Assembly (NCBI GenBank): GCA_033239005.1 | Contig: BSQZ01000002.1 | Span: 4,277,001-4,341,000 of the forward strand | Reading direction: 5' to 3' | DNA: 64,000 nucleotides | Source of the DNA: Lamellibrachia satsuma | Taxonomy: Eukaryota; Annelida; Polychaeta; Sabellida; Siboglinidae | Part shown: in pieces, positions 12,396 through 27,756 of the stretch | How positions within the stretch are numbered: position 1 is the stretch's first letter | Layout: the number at the start of each line of letters is the position of its first letter | Program-made: the position numbers and the translations under genes | The notes under the pieces: generated by a model | What the model saw: only the letters and a program-made list of their open reading frames with translations | Database searches by the model: none | Told to the model about the DNA's origin: nothing

Positions 12396-12651
12396 AATAT
12401 ATGTTTCATCGTGTGTCCGACCGCAAGGTAAATGTTTCATCTTGTGTACGACCGCAAGGTAAATGTTTCATCGTGTGTACGACCGCAAGGTAAATGTTTC
12501 ATCGTGTGTACGACCGCAAGGTAAATGTTTCATCGTATGTACGACCGCAAGGTAAATGTTTCATCGTGTGTACGACCGCAAGGTAAATGTTTCATCGTGT
12601 GTACGACCGCAAGGTAAATGTTTCATCGTGTGTACGACCGCAAGGTAAATG
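12396..12651. repeat. 31-bp minisatellite, about 8 copies
   Basis: Units with TTTCATCGTGTGTACGACCG followed by CAAGGTAAATG, period 31 bp, almost identical copy to copy. Confidence 0.95.
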
Positions 12652-12753
12652 AGAATTCTGCTCTTAATTTATTGTAACATGGAATGGTCCGCATATTTGC
12701 TTCAATAGTTCCTTTCCTTCCTACCTGTCACCAAGTTTTAAATTTCCTGTGTC

Positions 12754-13042
<289 letters not shown>

Positions 13043-13103
13043 TAAACATAATAGTATATCACAGGTCTACCCATTACAGTTCTGTGCACTACTTTAGTCA
13101 TCC

Positions 13104-13259
13104 AAACCAGCGGGTGATGAAAGGCCTGGCACACAAACCAGCCGGTGATGAAAGGCCTGGCACACAAACCAGCCGGTGATGAAAGGCCTGGCACACAAAC
13201 CAGCCGGTGATGAAAGGCCTGGCACACAAACCAGCCGGTGATGAAAGGCCTGGCACACG
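13104..13259. repeat. 31-bp minisatellite, 5 copies
   Basis: Units of CAAACCAGCCGGTGATGAAA plus GGCCTGGCACA, period 31 bp, nearly perfect. The sequence is unrelated to the 31-bp array at 12.4-12.65 kb despite the same period. Confidence 0.95.
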
Positions 13260-13930
13260 ACGAACAAGTGCACCGCTGGTCGACCCGTGCTAATTACATA
13301 TCTGCTTAAATAAATAATATCTTTCTCAGCAGCCAAGTACACAAGCTTCTCGGGATTGCACGCTCTGCCCATATCTATCAAAAGTTAGCAAGATTGTCAA
13401 AAAACACCAGATGGCACGTGGACAAAGAAGTCGTTGGTTAATCGATAATCTTATGCGTGGCGAATTTCTGTAAACAGTATGTCTATTCTATATATTTAAA
13501 GCTATTTACGCTACTATACTTTACAAAGTCAGTAGACAATTTGTTCCATTCAGTTATTCGTGTAAGAATGAATTGAAAATTAATATTTTCTTTACGAAGC
13601 CCTGTTATTAACTTGGTTAACCTGTTATTAACTTAGCCGAATTTACCTTTCACATCGACATCGACACAATCCGCCAGAGGGCGCGGTCTTACAGTGAACA
13701 CTGCCCCATTCAGTAGCCAATGCCACATTCCATATCACATCCAAAATAAAGTTCATTAGCAGCAGACCATTGGCAGCGCCATGTTGGCTGAGTTGATTAG
13801 TTAATTATACGCATAATACATTAATTGATATTAAATATACCATCTGCCTGTAATACTATCAGCAATTCATGACGTCGTGACGAACATGGCGTCGCACAAA
13901 CGTGACATGACTCTCGACCATCAGCGCCAC
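13260..13930. other. 3' flank of PLAC8-1
   Basis: Sequence downstream of the PLAC8-1 stop codon (the gene is on the minus strand). No canonical AATAAA was found on the minus strand in the first few hundred bases. The segment 13862-13920 resembles 6398-6470 (a shared tgacgaac-type block and GACTCTCGA), so part of this flank is a dispersed sequence. Confidence 0.5.
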
Positions 13931-17022
<3,092 letters not shown>

Positions 17023-17027
17023 GGTTT

Positions 17028-19137
17028 CTACAACAAAGGACAAACTCCAGAAATAACTCACAAAGAAGAGTACGTTAACGTGATGCTGAGCCACAACAAC
17101 GGGTCCAACATTCTGCACATCTTTATTTAATTTGGTAAACTCCTATTTTTGTTCCAGAAATCTCTTCGTTTCAATTGCTTATAACTGTGGATAGTTCATG
17201 TATTGACAAAACGCCAGATCAAATTGGAGCGATACGAACTCAATGACACCGCTCTGCACGTGAGCCTTCGATTAACCGCAGTTTGTTCCAAATATTGCGT
17301 GATTAATCAGATCAATGATCATGAGACCACAGGGGACATTCCGTTGCTGAACTTTGGCACACCAAGTTCTGTTTTCGCCAACTTGCACTTCCTGAGTGCG
17401 TAAGTCGGTGCATGTCCCATTAGCCCTTTGCGGCGTTGCTAAGGCAGATGTGTCAAACAATATTTTCTCAAAGCACCATTCCTTGACATATGTATAGAAT
17501 GTATTACTCGTTCCGTTGGTTTGACTGAAAACACAACTCCAAAATTGTTGAGCCTCAACTGTTATTCCTCGAATTATTTTTCTTCTGTAGCGTTCGGTCA
17601 AAACTGTTGCCAATTATTCCAACTCAATGTCTATTCAAAATATTCGAGGCGGGAAAATCGTTAAAATAAATGAGATTCCGGTTGTATAAATATTGACACT
17701 GACAACGGCTGTCTTCATGATACTTTGGTCAAACATAATTCGAGTAATGAAATGTGTGTCTGTGGTTGTGCAGTGTGCATGAACATTCCCGACTCCGAGA
17801 AACATATATATTGATTTTATCAATACACCACGGTATAATATTAATTAAGTTAATTAAACAATTCGAGTAACACTCAAACGATTTCCTGTTAAACATATGT
17901 TTTATTCTATTAACGTAATATTAAACACATGCGACGGTGGTATAACATTTACGTAGCTATATAATTCATATATGTATGCTTAGTTAATTAATTAGTTCTA
18001 CGTTATTGTTAGGGTAATTTCTTTGCACAAATTATGCTTTGTTCTAAGATCATCGAGTTTGTTGGATGCTGTGATGCTGTTCGTGGTTTGTAAACATAAA
18101 GGTATTAAACCTTGATAAATTAGTAGGTATCGATTGCGCAACAAACTGAATAATTGCTGCGTGATCATCTAGACAGAATGATCGATTGTTCCTGACAAAA
18201 TCAAAGTAATAAACAACGCTGCAACCAGGCAACGGTGGCACGTAGTTCGTAGTCGGTTGTGCAGGAAGTGTTTATTTGAATCACAACAGATGCAACACGA
18301 CATGGTTACCGTTAGCATTCAAACAATTAATCTTTCATAACAAATGCAAAATAAAAATTAAAAAATATTTCATGTCAAAGAAAAATAGAACATACATACG
18401 TAAGTACGCATCGATTAGTATCGGAGTTTACTTTAACCGGCATTCTTACCATGTGCTGATTTAACGAAAACAAAACCAGGTGTAAATTAATTATGCGGAT
18501 CAGGGGACTCACACTAAGAAAACATTGACTTCAAAGAACCGTCACGAACGTAGCTCATATTGATTTCTCCTTGGAAACGATCAACACTCGGTGTTGCAGG
18601 GAATGCGTTTGATAGGATGCATTAGCATTCACTAGGATCGCAGACAGAAAGCATAAAGTGAGTCAGAACTTGCGCTACTGACGGCACACTGGGGTTGCAA
18701 TGTTAATGTGGTGTACAGTGAAGGCCGCTTATGGGGAATATACAACTAATTCCATTTATTAACTGAACTGCTGTTGACGGGACTTTGTGATCCTGAATGT
18801 GTTAATAAACATAAAGAAGACTTTTTCATTTTCATCAGGATTTATGAGTCTGTTAAATTCACGGTACTGCGAAGTACCGCTATCGATTGGCGAGAATCCC
18901 GACAAGCGCTCTGATGAAAAATCAAGACGCGCACAGCACCTGTCGGACGCGCCAGTCGTAAGCTGTCGGGCTACAGTTGGTCAATTCCAGCGATGCAATC
19001 GTCGCCACAAATTTACCTCGCAAACAAGACAGCCTGGTATCAAAGTGCACTTTCTATTCTAAAATTGGTTACCTGGAATCCGGGTAACCCACACAATTAA
19101 ATCTCATGCTAATTCATCAAATAAGTAATACTTTTTT
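17028..19137. other. upstream region of PLAC8-1 / unannotated
   Basis: About 2.1 kb 5' of the PLAC8-1 start on its own strand. Short ORFs on both strands lack recognisable domains. No copy of the TATA/first-exon block seen upstream of PLAC8-2 and -3 was found, so the PLAC8-1 promoter is not located. Confidence 0.5.
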
Positions 19138-19142
19138 CAGTG

Positions 19143-20705
19143 TATAAGATAAGATAAGATAAGATAAGATAAAATTTATTGCCATGTGTAATCATTGCAG
19201 TAATACAATAAAAACATTGGAACGTATAACGATGTTGGGTCGTACTATAACGTATACATGACAATACATTCACATGCAGCAAACAGTATGAAAACAAACT
19301 AAATATCATGCACAGTAAATGCAGTCTTAAGAATAAAATCTTGACCTTGACTATGTTGCCACTTAACAATCTCACTTCGTGTTTCCTTTTATATCACATA
19401 AATAAGTCCAATATAAAGCGAAAGACATAATTATCACTGTCAAGGAAATATATGATTTAGGATAAAAAATAAATAAATAACTTGGTATAAAATATATAAA
19501 ATAAATAAATTAGGTATAATCAGTGAAATGCAAGTCGGAATGTGGCATTTGTGTGTACTGCAGATGGGAAACATTTTCACGTCTGTTTTGATAGGGCTTG
19601 GACGGCTACGGGATAAAAACTGTTGCTGAACCTGCTGGTCCTAGTTTTGATGGACTTGAACCGGCGACTAGATGGAAGGGGCTCGAATAAATCATGGTCA
19701 GGATGGGATGGGTCCTGAGAGATGAAACCGGCTCTACTTAACAGGCGCTGCTGATACAGTGATTCGAGACTGGGAAGGGATCTGCCGATTATTTTGGAAG
19801 CAGTATTTACAACTCTATTCAACCTGAGCTTTTCCTTGACCGTGATAGAACCAAACCACGCTGTGATCGAAAAGGTGAGAACACTCTCGATCACAGCTTT
19901 GTAAAAGTTTAGCGTGATCTGACTGGTCAAACCAAATGATCTCAACCTACTTATGAAGTACAGGCGCTGCTGGGCCTTTTTAACAATGGTATCAACATTT
20001 AGCCCCCATTTAAGGTCGCTTGAAATCGTAGAGCCAAGTAACTTAACGTGCTGGACAATTTCAACTGTTTTGCCGTCGATCAAAAGGGGGAGAGGGGAGA
20101 TTTCTTTCTTCTAAAATCCACGATCATTTCTTTTGTTTTGCTTACGTTGAGCTCCAGATTGTTTTCGCCGCACCAGTTGATAAGTTTATTTACCTGATCA
20201 CGATACTCAGACTAATCTGAGTTCGTAACAAGCCCTTGCACTGTAGTATCGTCTGCAAATTTAAATATTTGGGTGCTTTTATGACAGGATGCACAATCGT
20301 ATGTAAAAAGAGAGTATAGCATTGGTGACAGGACATAACCTTGAGGTGCGACAGCAGACAAAATGAGTGATGACGATAAGTTGCTACCTATTTTCACAAC
20401 CTGCCGTCTGTTCAACAGAAAATCGAGGATCCACAGGCACATAGAGTGTGGAACCCCGACCTTCTGTATTTTCTCGAACAGTTTTGATGGGATAATGGTA
20501 TTAAAAACAGAGCTATAATCAACAAAAAGGATCCTAGCGTAAGTATCTGGACCTTCTAGATGCTTGAGAACATAAAACAATCCTAGAGAGACAGAGTCGT
20601 CAACAGATCTATTTGCACGATACGCAAACTGAAATCGGTCAAGCATTGGGTTGATAATTGATTTCAGAAACTGCAGCATTCGTACTTTAAAAACTTTAAA
20701 AATCG
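19143..20705 (-). mobile_element. 5'-truncated L2/CR1-type LINE
   Basis: The minus strand encodes the middle and C-terminal parts of a reverse transcriptase. At 20679-20212 it reads FQFAYRANRSVDD, ILFVDYSSVFNTIIPSKLFE, a QGYVLSPMLYSLFTYDC block and the active-site FADDTTVQGL. At 20083-19577 it continues IDGKTVEIVQHVKLLGS, KKAQQRLYFISRLRSFGL, AVIESVLTFSITAWFG and a C-terminal Pro/Ser/Arg-rich tail ending near FYPVAVQALSKQT. An in-frame TAG after TNSD (near 20215) and a one-base frameshift near 20100 inactivate it. Endonuclease and the N-terminal RT motifs are missing (5' truncation). The 3' end, after about 430 nt of UTR, is a run of TTATC pentamers (19143-19172), the kind of short-repeat tail seen in L2/CR1 elements. 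Confidence 0.88.
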
Positions 20706-20771
20706 ATTATATTGACCCAAGCCATGCAATAAGATCTAACTTAACTTAAAAGAAATATAACTCAATAGTAG

Positions 20772-20850
20772 CATTTCGCACTGTCCAGCGACATGGTGCA
20801 TGTCGCCCGACCAATGGGGCAGTTAATCGCCCGTGTAAACGGGCCTTTAG
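20772..20850 (-). mobile_element. half copy of the GGCC(C/G)GTTTACA-ended MITE
   Basis: Read on the minus strand, AAAGGCCCGTTTACACGGGC followed by GATTAACTGCC and a TGGTCGG...GACA motif matches the left end of the 300-bp element at 59053-59352. Only one end is present. Confidence 0.6.
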
Positions 20851-21109
20851 TCCATGGACCACACCATGTTTTGTTATTCGGCTTCCATACATGATTCCTC
20901 TCAAGCATTGTCACATATATCAGCTCAGTGGTTTGTTTGATATAGGTTATTTTACGTTATATTATTGTTATTTTTATTTATTTTTATATTTATTTACGTT
21001 ACATTATTACACAGAGTGAAATATTTTCATTTTAGTATGAAACTATAAAAAAACATTCCATATTAGACTGAATGACGTACGATCTTACTAGAACAAACGT
21101 TGGCATCGC

Positions 21110-21111
<2 letters not shown>

Positions 21112-21186
<75 letters not shown>
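21112..21186. repeat. (CA)n microsatellite
   Basis: About 37 CA dinucleotides. Confidence 0.98.
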
Positions 21187-21188
<2 letters not shown>

Positions 21189-22584
21189 CATGTCATATCC
21201 GTATTTGACATACGAATACGTTGTTTCTTTCGCAAATAATGTTTTACACGGGCTTACCTCCGCCTAGAGCCGAAGTGGAGACAGGTTCAAGAGAACACGA
21301 CCAGTGTCCAGTAGTTCCGACTTGCTGCTGGCCGAGAGGCAGCGAACCTTCGTGCAACGATTCAGGGTCGATGCCTCAACAAAATATTGCCACGTCGTCA
21401 TGGCAGCGCGCCTACGAACGGGTCTTGTAACTAGGAACGATTCGAATTAATAAAACATCCCTTTCTAGCCATGACGCAGTAAAAGCTAATTGTCTTCTAT
21501 CAGTTGGCTACGGTCTGAGAAACACTGTTGGCTTTTAATTACATATAATGGAAAAATCGGTTTTGTTAAGTTATTTATCCGGAATCGATTATACACGACT
21601 GTTGCCGAGAAAACACCAGCAGCGCTTGCAATTCGGCGTCAGGTTGTTGTCATACAGACCATAGGCCTATAACTTGTTTTGTTTGATTGAGGATTCAATT
21701 GCTTCTGCGTATCGTAGAATTAGCATTATTTAGTGCACACAATTTTTAATGAAATATTTATATGAAACTATGGTGGTGTGTGTTATCATCGTCATCATTA
21801 CCATCATCATCGTTTTTGTTTCCCCACATTCACACGTTTACGCGTGACCTGTCTACCCCCGTTCGTGGACGGTTCAACGCCTTCCCTGTGGTCCAATCTT
21901 GATTCGCACCTGGTGGAAAATACTTAGAGGCTGTGATTCCAGCGTCGGACGACCATGTAGCGATGATATCATGAAGCTTTTTCTTGACTTCATTCGTATA
22001 GTCGTGGCTGTGTGGTCGTATAAATATTGGCAGGGTCGTTTGTTTTACTCAATGTATAGTTTACACCTACCCGTTACATCAGCTACACATTTCTCGCAGG
22101 CGCCGTGTTGGTCGACGACACCGGCGCAGCGCCTCTAGTGGAAGATTGCCGGACTTGTTGCCTCGCGTCGTATGAGTTGTCTCGAGTCGCTCATTTTCAT
22201 GACATACAAGTTAACTTGGAATTCAGACGGATGACTCGAGACTTGGCTTCACGTGCAGGTCAGCGATTTGCGACTTGACTTCATTTGTCAGTTTGTGACT
22301 TGACAACAAGTATGGGGATTGCGCCATATTCGATAACACTAAAGCGTTTGTCAACGAGAAATTGCAAATATGTGCGAAAACATCTGCCATTTGTAATCCA
22401 TATCAGCAAAGCATCCGGGGCAAACGAATAATTTCGTATAATATTAGCGTCAACTTAGAACGAGTAGTAGTAGCCGCCATTTTCGTTGGCGTCGTCGTCA
22501 TCATGACTGACCTCCTAGTAAGATAGTCGTTGCGATAACTTTATTTAATATTTATAAAAAAAAATCAATGTGAACGAAGCGATT
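21187..22584. other. unannotated spacer
   Basis: No gene recognised. A (CATCAT)-like trinucleotide stretch occurs at 21785-21815. The part 22170-22310 has repeated GACTTG/GAGACTTG words (a degenerate dispersed repeat). The segmental duplication begins at about 22,585. Confidence 0.5.
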
Positions 22585-23049
22585 GCATGTTGTACCAATA
22601 ACTGAAGTAAAACACATAAAATAAAGCATTATAATAAAAATCAAATATTTAGGCACTATGCCAGGAAGTGTAACCTCAACAATACCCCCATTGCTTTCAG
22701 CACTGATACAAAAAAGTGGCACCACCTAGCGACCAACATATTTTTTATTCCTTGTAGTTCGTGTGAGACACTGGATGGTGCTATAGAACTGGATATGCTT
22801 CAAAATGGCTGGCAACCATTCCTAAAGATGTCGTCCTAAATGCCATTAAGCTACGCCTATGGAATGACCATCACATATTCTCACCGACACTTCACACAGT
22901 CGAAACAGTTGTTAGTATCTCGACTGGTGCAGCTGCCACATCTAACGTTTCCTGCTACGTTCCATCTTCTTTGGGTCAAACGGGTGGTGAGAGCCACATC
23001 GTTGAATTTGTTTCGCCCTCTCAACGAGTCGTATGTTCCCTCGGTTTTA

Positions 23050-23310
23050 TGTAAAACACATTCTTGAATAGGGCGGTATCCAGTCCTTGTGACTGCTCAA
23101 AGCGCTTAACCCCCCCCCCACCCCACCCCACCCCACCCCACCCCACCCCACCCCATCATACATTTTCGTTCCAACGCTATCGCGACTTCTCTTGGAATCC
23201 TTCATCCAGTCTGCAATTATTGCGCGAAGACTGTTCGTTCACGTATCCACCTGTGTCTGTAGCTAGGTACTCATTTATACAGCTGAGTGAACTGTGGCAA
23301 TGTAGGGTCA
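23050..23310 (-). mobile_element. tRNA-derived SINE copy interrupted by a C-rich run
   Basis: Same body as the SINE at 39285-39605 (gtgaacgaa, ctcagctgtata and AAGCGCTTTGAGCAGTC motifs on the minus strand). A (CCCCA)n stretch at 23110-23154 has expanded within it. The tRNA-like head is not recognisable. The orthologous SINE in unit 2 is at 32120-32420. Confidence 0.7.
23110..23154. repeat. (CCCCA)n / poly-C tract
   Basis: A run of ten Cs followed by about seven CCCCA pentamers. The minus strand is a string of G-runs, which could form a quadruplex in vitro. Confidence 0.95.
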
Positions 23311-24481
23311 ACGAAATTGCCAAAGTTTCAGATAAGGTTATTAACCAAGTCAGGTAAGGTTAGTCAACATTTGTAGCGTCAGCTCTTTGTCCAATGCGCG
23401 CGTGAAACGAGTCAAGTACAATTGACATTGCCTTTCATCAAGTACGTCTGAGTAACGAAATAACGCATAGTATTTCAACACGTCGCGTCATGATTGACCG
23501 ACACAGACGGACTATTTTGTATGCAATTGCGTGGAACACGGCGAAGAGCTGGAATTTCGGCAAATATTAAAATTACACAGTTTCAATGTTGTTATTATAA
23601 AATCATGTTTTACAGTGTAAACTATAATATCAATTGTAACAGCTTGACTACAAAATGTGATTAATAAGCCAACATAATTTAATAGTTTAATTTTAACATT
23701 GTGAGTCGATTCATTTACATGTCGTTATTACTTCAGTTATTTATTACTTCTAATTGTGCATACGGTCCGGAAATATACTTATTTTGTTAAATGTCTGTAT
23801 TTGTCTCTTCCGCGCAGCCTTCGGAACACTCAGTGTCAGAACAGTTGGGGAAGCCAACTCGCGGCAGTCAATACATTATTAAAAACATGTCTCTTTCGTG
23901 CAGTCTTCCGAACACTCGTTGCTAGCGGAAGTGATATGTTAATGACTAAAGCGTTTTACTTATTTAACTTATTATTTATTCACCGTGTTTCTATTTGTCT
24001 TATCTGCTTGACATATATGTTTATCTAATGCATCAACTTAATTGAGTTGTTTATCTAACTTATTTAACTAATGCTTTAAACATATTTTTATTGTATCTTT
24101 TCAACTAATTTTAAATTAACTTAATATTATCTTGTTAGCGCCGTTGAGCAGGTTTTTAATCCGGACACAGGGCGCCTTACAAATGCATAATAATAAAACA
24201 AAATAATAAAATACGTGGCTCCTCCGAGAGCCATCTATAATTGTCATAATCCAGTCCACCGATCCATTCTAACACGCCTAATTAGGCTGTCCTGCTAAAC
24301 TTCTAGGTCGACATGTGTAAAGAGATAACGGTCAAACTATATTTAAAAATATGATTCACTAAAACATATTTGGGCGAACAAAATGTTTGGATGGAGTTTA
24401 TTAGAACATGAGTTTACGACAGGAATGTTCGGACTTTGTACCTATCAGCTTGATGGTGACTTCACATGAATCGGCATGCGC

Positions 24482-24587
24482 TATAAATACGGCCAGTGGA
24501 CTAGCGATTGGCACACGAGGAGCGTGGGTCGGCAACTGACAATTTGCTCGGTGGAGATCATTGCTTTGCCCTAGGAACATACTAAAG
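24482..24587 (+). promoter_or_regulatory. TATA promoter and non-coding first exon of PLAC8-2 (proposed)
   Basis: TATAAATA at 24482-24489 is followed about 30 nt later by a conserved ATG-free stretch (about 24512-24587: CACACGAGGAGCGTG..., TCATTGCTTTGCCCTAGGAA) and then the donor GTACGT at 24588. The same TATA, exon and donor occur at 33687-33829 in front of PLAC8-3. PLAC8-2 has a matching acceptor (TTTATGTTGCTAG, ending at 27736) 20 nt before its ATG, implying a first intron of about 3.1 kb. Assignment is by conservation and splice-site logic; no transcript is available. Confidence 0.55.
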
Positions 24588-24989
24588 GTACGTATGTGTG
24601 GTTATAGTGTTTACAAATGTAAAGACAAGATATGAGGATTGGAGATAATATGTGTTAAGTACGGATTGGAGATAATATGTGTTAAGTAAACAGCAGACGA
24701 TGTTGAGACAAGTTTAATTCAAGGAGGTGTTTAATGCTACAAAGGCTACTAATCGACATTTCTCCCAACCGGTTATGTAGACATTATTTTAAGCCACAAA
24801 CAACTAAACATCACAGTTTTGTTATATGTTCGATGCGAATAAAAACATTGATACATTAGCAATCGTCATACACATTTAAAAAGAAAACTGAACACATTTC
24901 ATCCTGTAAGGCTTTCCTCATACATGTATAATTACGGTAGTAGCTGCGATGGTTTTCCTCAGCAGAGACAGTCACAGGCATATCATAGC

Positions 24990-25110
24990 AATGTGACGTG
25001 ATGTTTATTATGACGCCCACAGCTGAGCACATATATTTGTCTGAGATTGGTGGACGAACCGCTTATCATTCATGCCCCATCACCACCTTTCAACTGGAGC
25101 ATGATCAATC
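24990..25110. other. unit 1-specific insertion, left part
   Basis: Start of sequence present in duplication unit 1 but absent from unit 2 (which passes directly from the equivalent of 24925 to the equivalent of 26235). No gene seen. Confidence 0.4.
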
Positions 25111-25445
25111 TGCAACAGATGATGCGATGCAGACTGCCAAAGCGAAGATGATCCCGACATCCTTCATGGCTACATTCTTTTCCCCATCAATATGCAACAG
25201 ATGATGCGATGCAGACTGCCAAAGCGAAGATGATTCCCGACATCCTTCATGGCTACAGTCTTTTCCCCATCTATATGCAACAGATGATGCGATGCAGACT
25301 GCCAAAGCGAAGATGATCCCGACATCCTTCATGGCTACAGTCTTTTCCACATCTATATGCAACAGATGATGCGATGCAGACTGCCAAAGCGAAGATGATC
25401 CCCGACATCCTTCATGGCTACAGTCTTTTCCCCATCTATATGCAA
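25111..25445. repeat. 82-84-bp tandem repeat, 4 copies
   Basis: Units starting TGCAACAGATGATGCGATGC recur at 25111, 25193, 25276 and 25360 (spacing 82-84 bp), each with GACATCCTTCATGGCTACA and a TCTTTTCC joint. A 127-codon minus-strand ORF across the array is a repeat artefact. Confidence 0.93.
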
Positions 25446-25679
25446 TCTGATCCTTCTCAAGTTTGAATGGTGGAAGATATGTGGCCATCGGATTACTCTG
25501 CCACTGCTCTATGACTTAGTCCAACTCTTCGTCAGATGAATCTTTGGTGAACTTCTCTGCTACCAAAGCAAGCACGGTGAACACAGAGACAACGCTAGTA
25601 TGTCTTGTTAAGACAAATACTGGTTATAGCTCACTGCTGGAAAGTGGTATCCTAGTACAACGTATTTTGTTCTATGATA

Positions 25680-26180
<501 letters not shown>

Positions 26181-26810
26181 TGTGACATGATGAGTTCCTT
26201 CGAGTGGCCACGATTTGTCATGGCGCTTACCTGATTCGACTAGCTGAGTATGTTGTCCTTCTCAACGATCTCTGAGAGTTGTTTTTGTGCGACTTCATCT
26301 CTGAGGGTCCCCCCCGAGTAAAACTCGAAATGTTTCAGCAGGGACTTGAACCGTGATGTTGTTAAGTGAACTCAACATGTTTTCAACTAGGTAATAGTAG
26401 GAGGTATTTACTTCCGAGAAACAATAGCGTAAATAGGATGCGTACAATTAGGGCACACGTCCCATTAAAACTGAGAAGCGTGCGTGCGCTGTCGGGATAA
26501 TATCATGCAAGGTATATTTGCTTCGTTCACACCATACTGGGTTTTTTTTACACACGACGGTATTTAACCGTTTTTTAAAGTGGAGAAGGAAGCCGTTGTG
26601 TTATCTGCAATTCTGCAATTGATCATGTATGTGTCGCCCGGCCTTATCATATATCAGACAATTCTATTTTTCAACATCTACCACTAACACAATCGGTAGA
26701 TAATGCATTCTGTGTATTCATTGTCCTCAGTGAGAATGAGTACTTTCTGACATTAAATCTACAATGTTATTTCACTAAAGTTACTTCCTGCTCTCTGCTT
26801 TCACTTCGAC

Positions 26811-27068
26811 TTAATGTTGAAGAGAGTAATTCTGCTGATGTCTTCATAACATTTCATTATTAAGAATGTTGTTTCCCCTCACCCAGGTCTGGAATCAGCG
26901 TACCCATCGTACGTACATCTTCTTTGTATTCTTTCTTTCTTTCTTTCTTTCTTGCTGAGTGTCCTTCTTACGATATTACACCGACGCGGATATATAACTG
27001 AGGAGCTTAATATTGAATGGTTATGAAGACATCGATATAATTGCTCTCTTCAACATTAAGTCGAAGCG
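26811..27068. repeat. inverted repeat of about 60 bp with 130-bp loop
   Basis: 26812-26872 (CTTCGACTTAATGTTGAAGA...TTAAG) is the reverse complement, with a few mismatches, of 27007-27068. The loop contains a (CTTT)n run. In unit 2 only the left arm with its continuation is present (about 35108-35170), so the right arm is specific to unit 1. Confidence 0.75.
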
Positions 27069-27395
27069 TCACAAAGGTACACAGGTACATTGGCCGTGAA
27101 ACCGGGACATGATCTTGGTGAATCGGTTTGGTGCGGTGTGGTTTGTCAATAGGGTATTTTGCGGCACCGTCCACGATTTACGTGTGAGTCTTGAGTGCAG
27201 TGTCTGCCAGCAAGCGTGGGAAGTCTATCTGGTGATGTACACCAGCGACCGAGACGGGGCTGTTCCATTTATATTAATAATTGTATTTGTCCCGAAAGGG
27301 GCGTCTCTACTTTGTATCATCAAGTCGTTTTGCTCACGGTTTGTCGTCGGCAATTGGGATATGGCCCCCCTTTCGTTTAATGTTATGATTGTTGT

Positions 27396-27492
27396 CGTAT
27401 GTAGCCTGTTGCGCCAGTACATGGCTAAATGGGTGAATAGACTTAACCCCCATTGGCCTCCCTTTTGGAGATCCTAGATACGTCACTGGATA
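27396..27492 (+). other. conserved block upstream of PLAC8-2 (shared with PLAC8-3 and PLAC8-4)
   Basis: GTATGTAGCCTGTTGCGCCA ... ATGGGTGAATA ... TTGGCCTC ... GATCCTAGATACGTCACTGG. The same block lies at 36046-36147 before PLAC8-3 and, inverted, at 44616-44713 before PLAC8-4. It keeps the same orientation relative to each gene, several hundred bases before the ATG. It may be an old mobile-element fragment or part of the ancestral upstream region. Confidence 0.65.
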
Positions 27493-27756
27493 TATCTTCT
27501 CGCAACATCAGTGTACGCTGTGTTAAGTGACACTCAGCAGGGGGGGGGGGGTTAATATGCCGGCGAACAATAGCCCCAACTTTCTATGTTTAAACGTTCA
27601 GGTTTCAAACTTCAAAGATAACCATTAAGAGTAAAACCTGCCAATAAAACGTAACTTTGCCTTGATCTAACTATACAGTAGTGAAAATGTTCACGGTAGC
27701 AATTCACACAGTACACCACCCCGTTTATGTTGCTAGCTTCTCGAGAACAAATAGAC

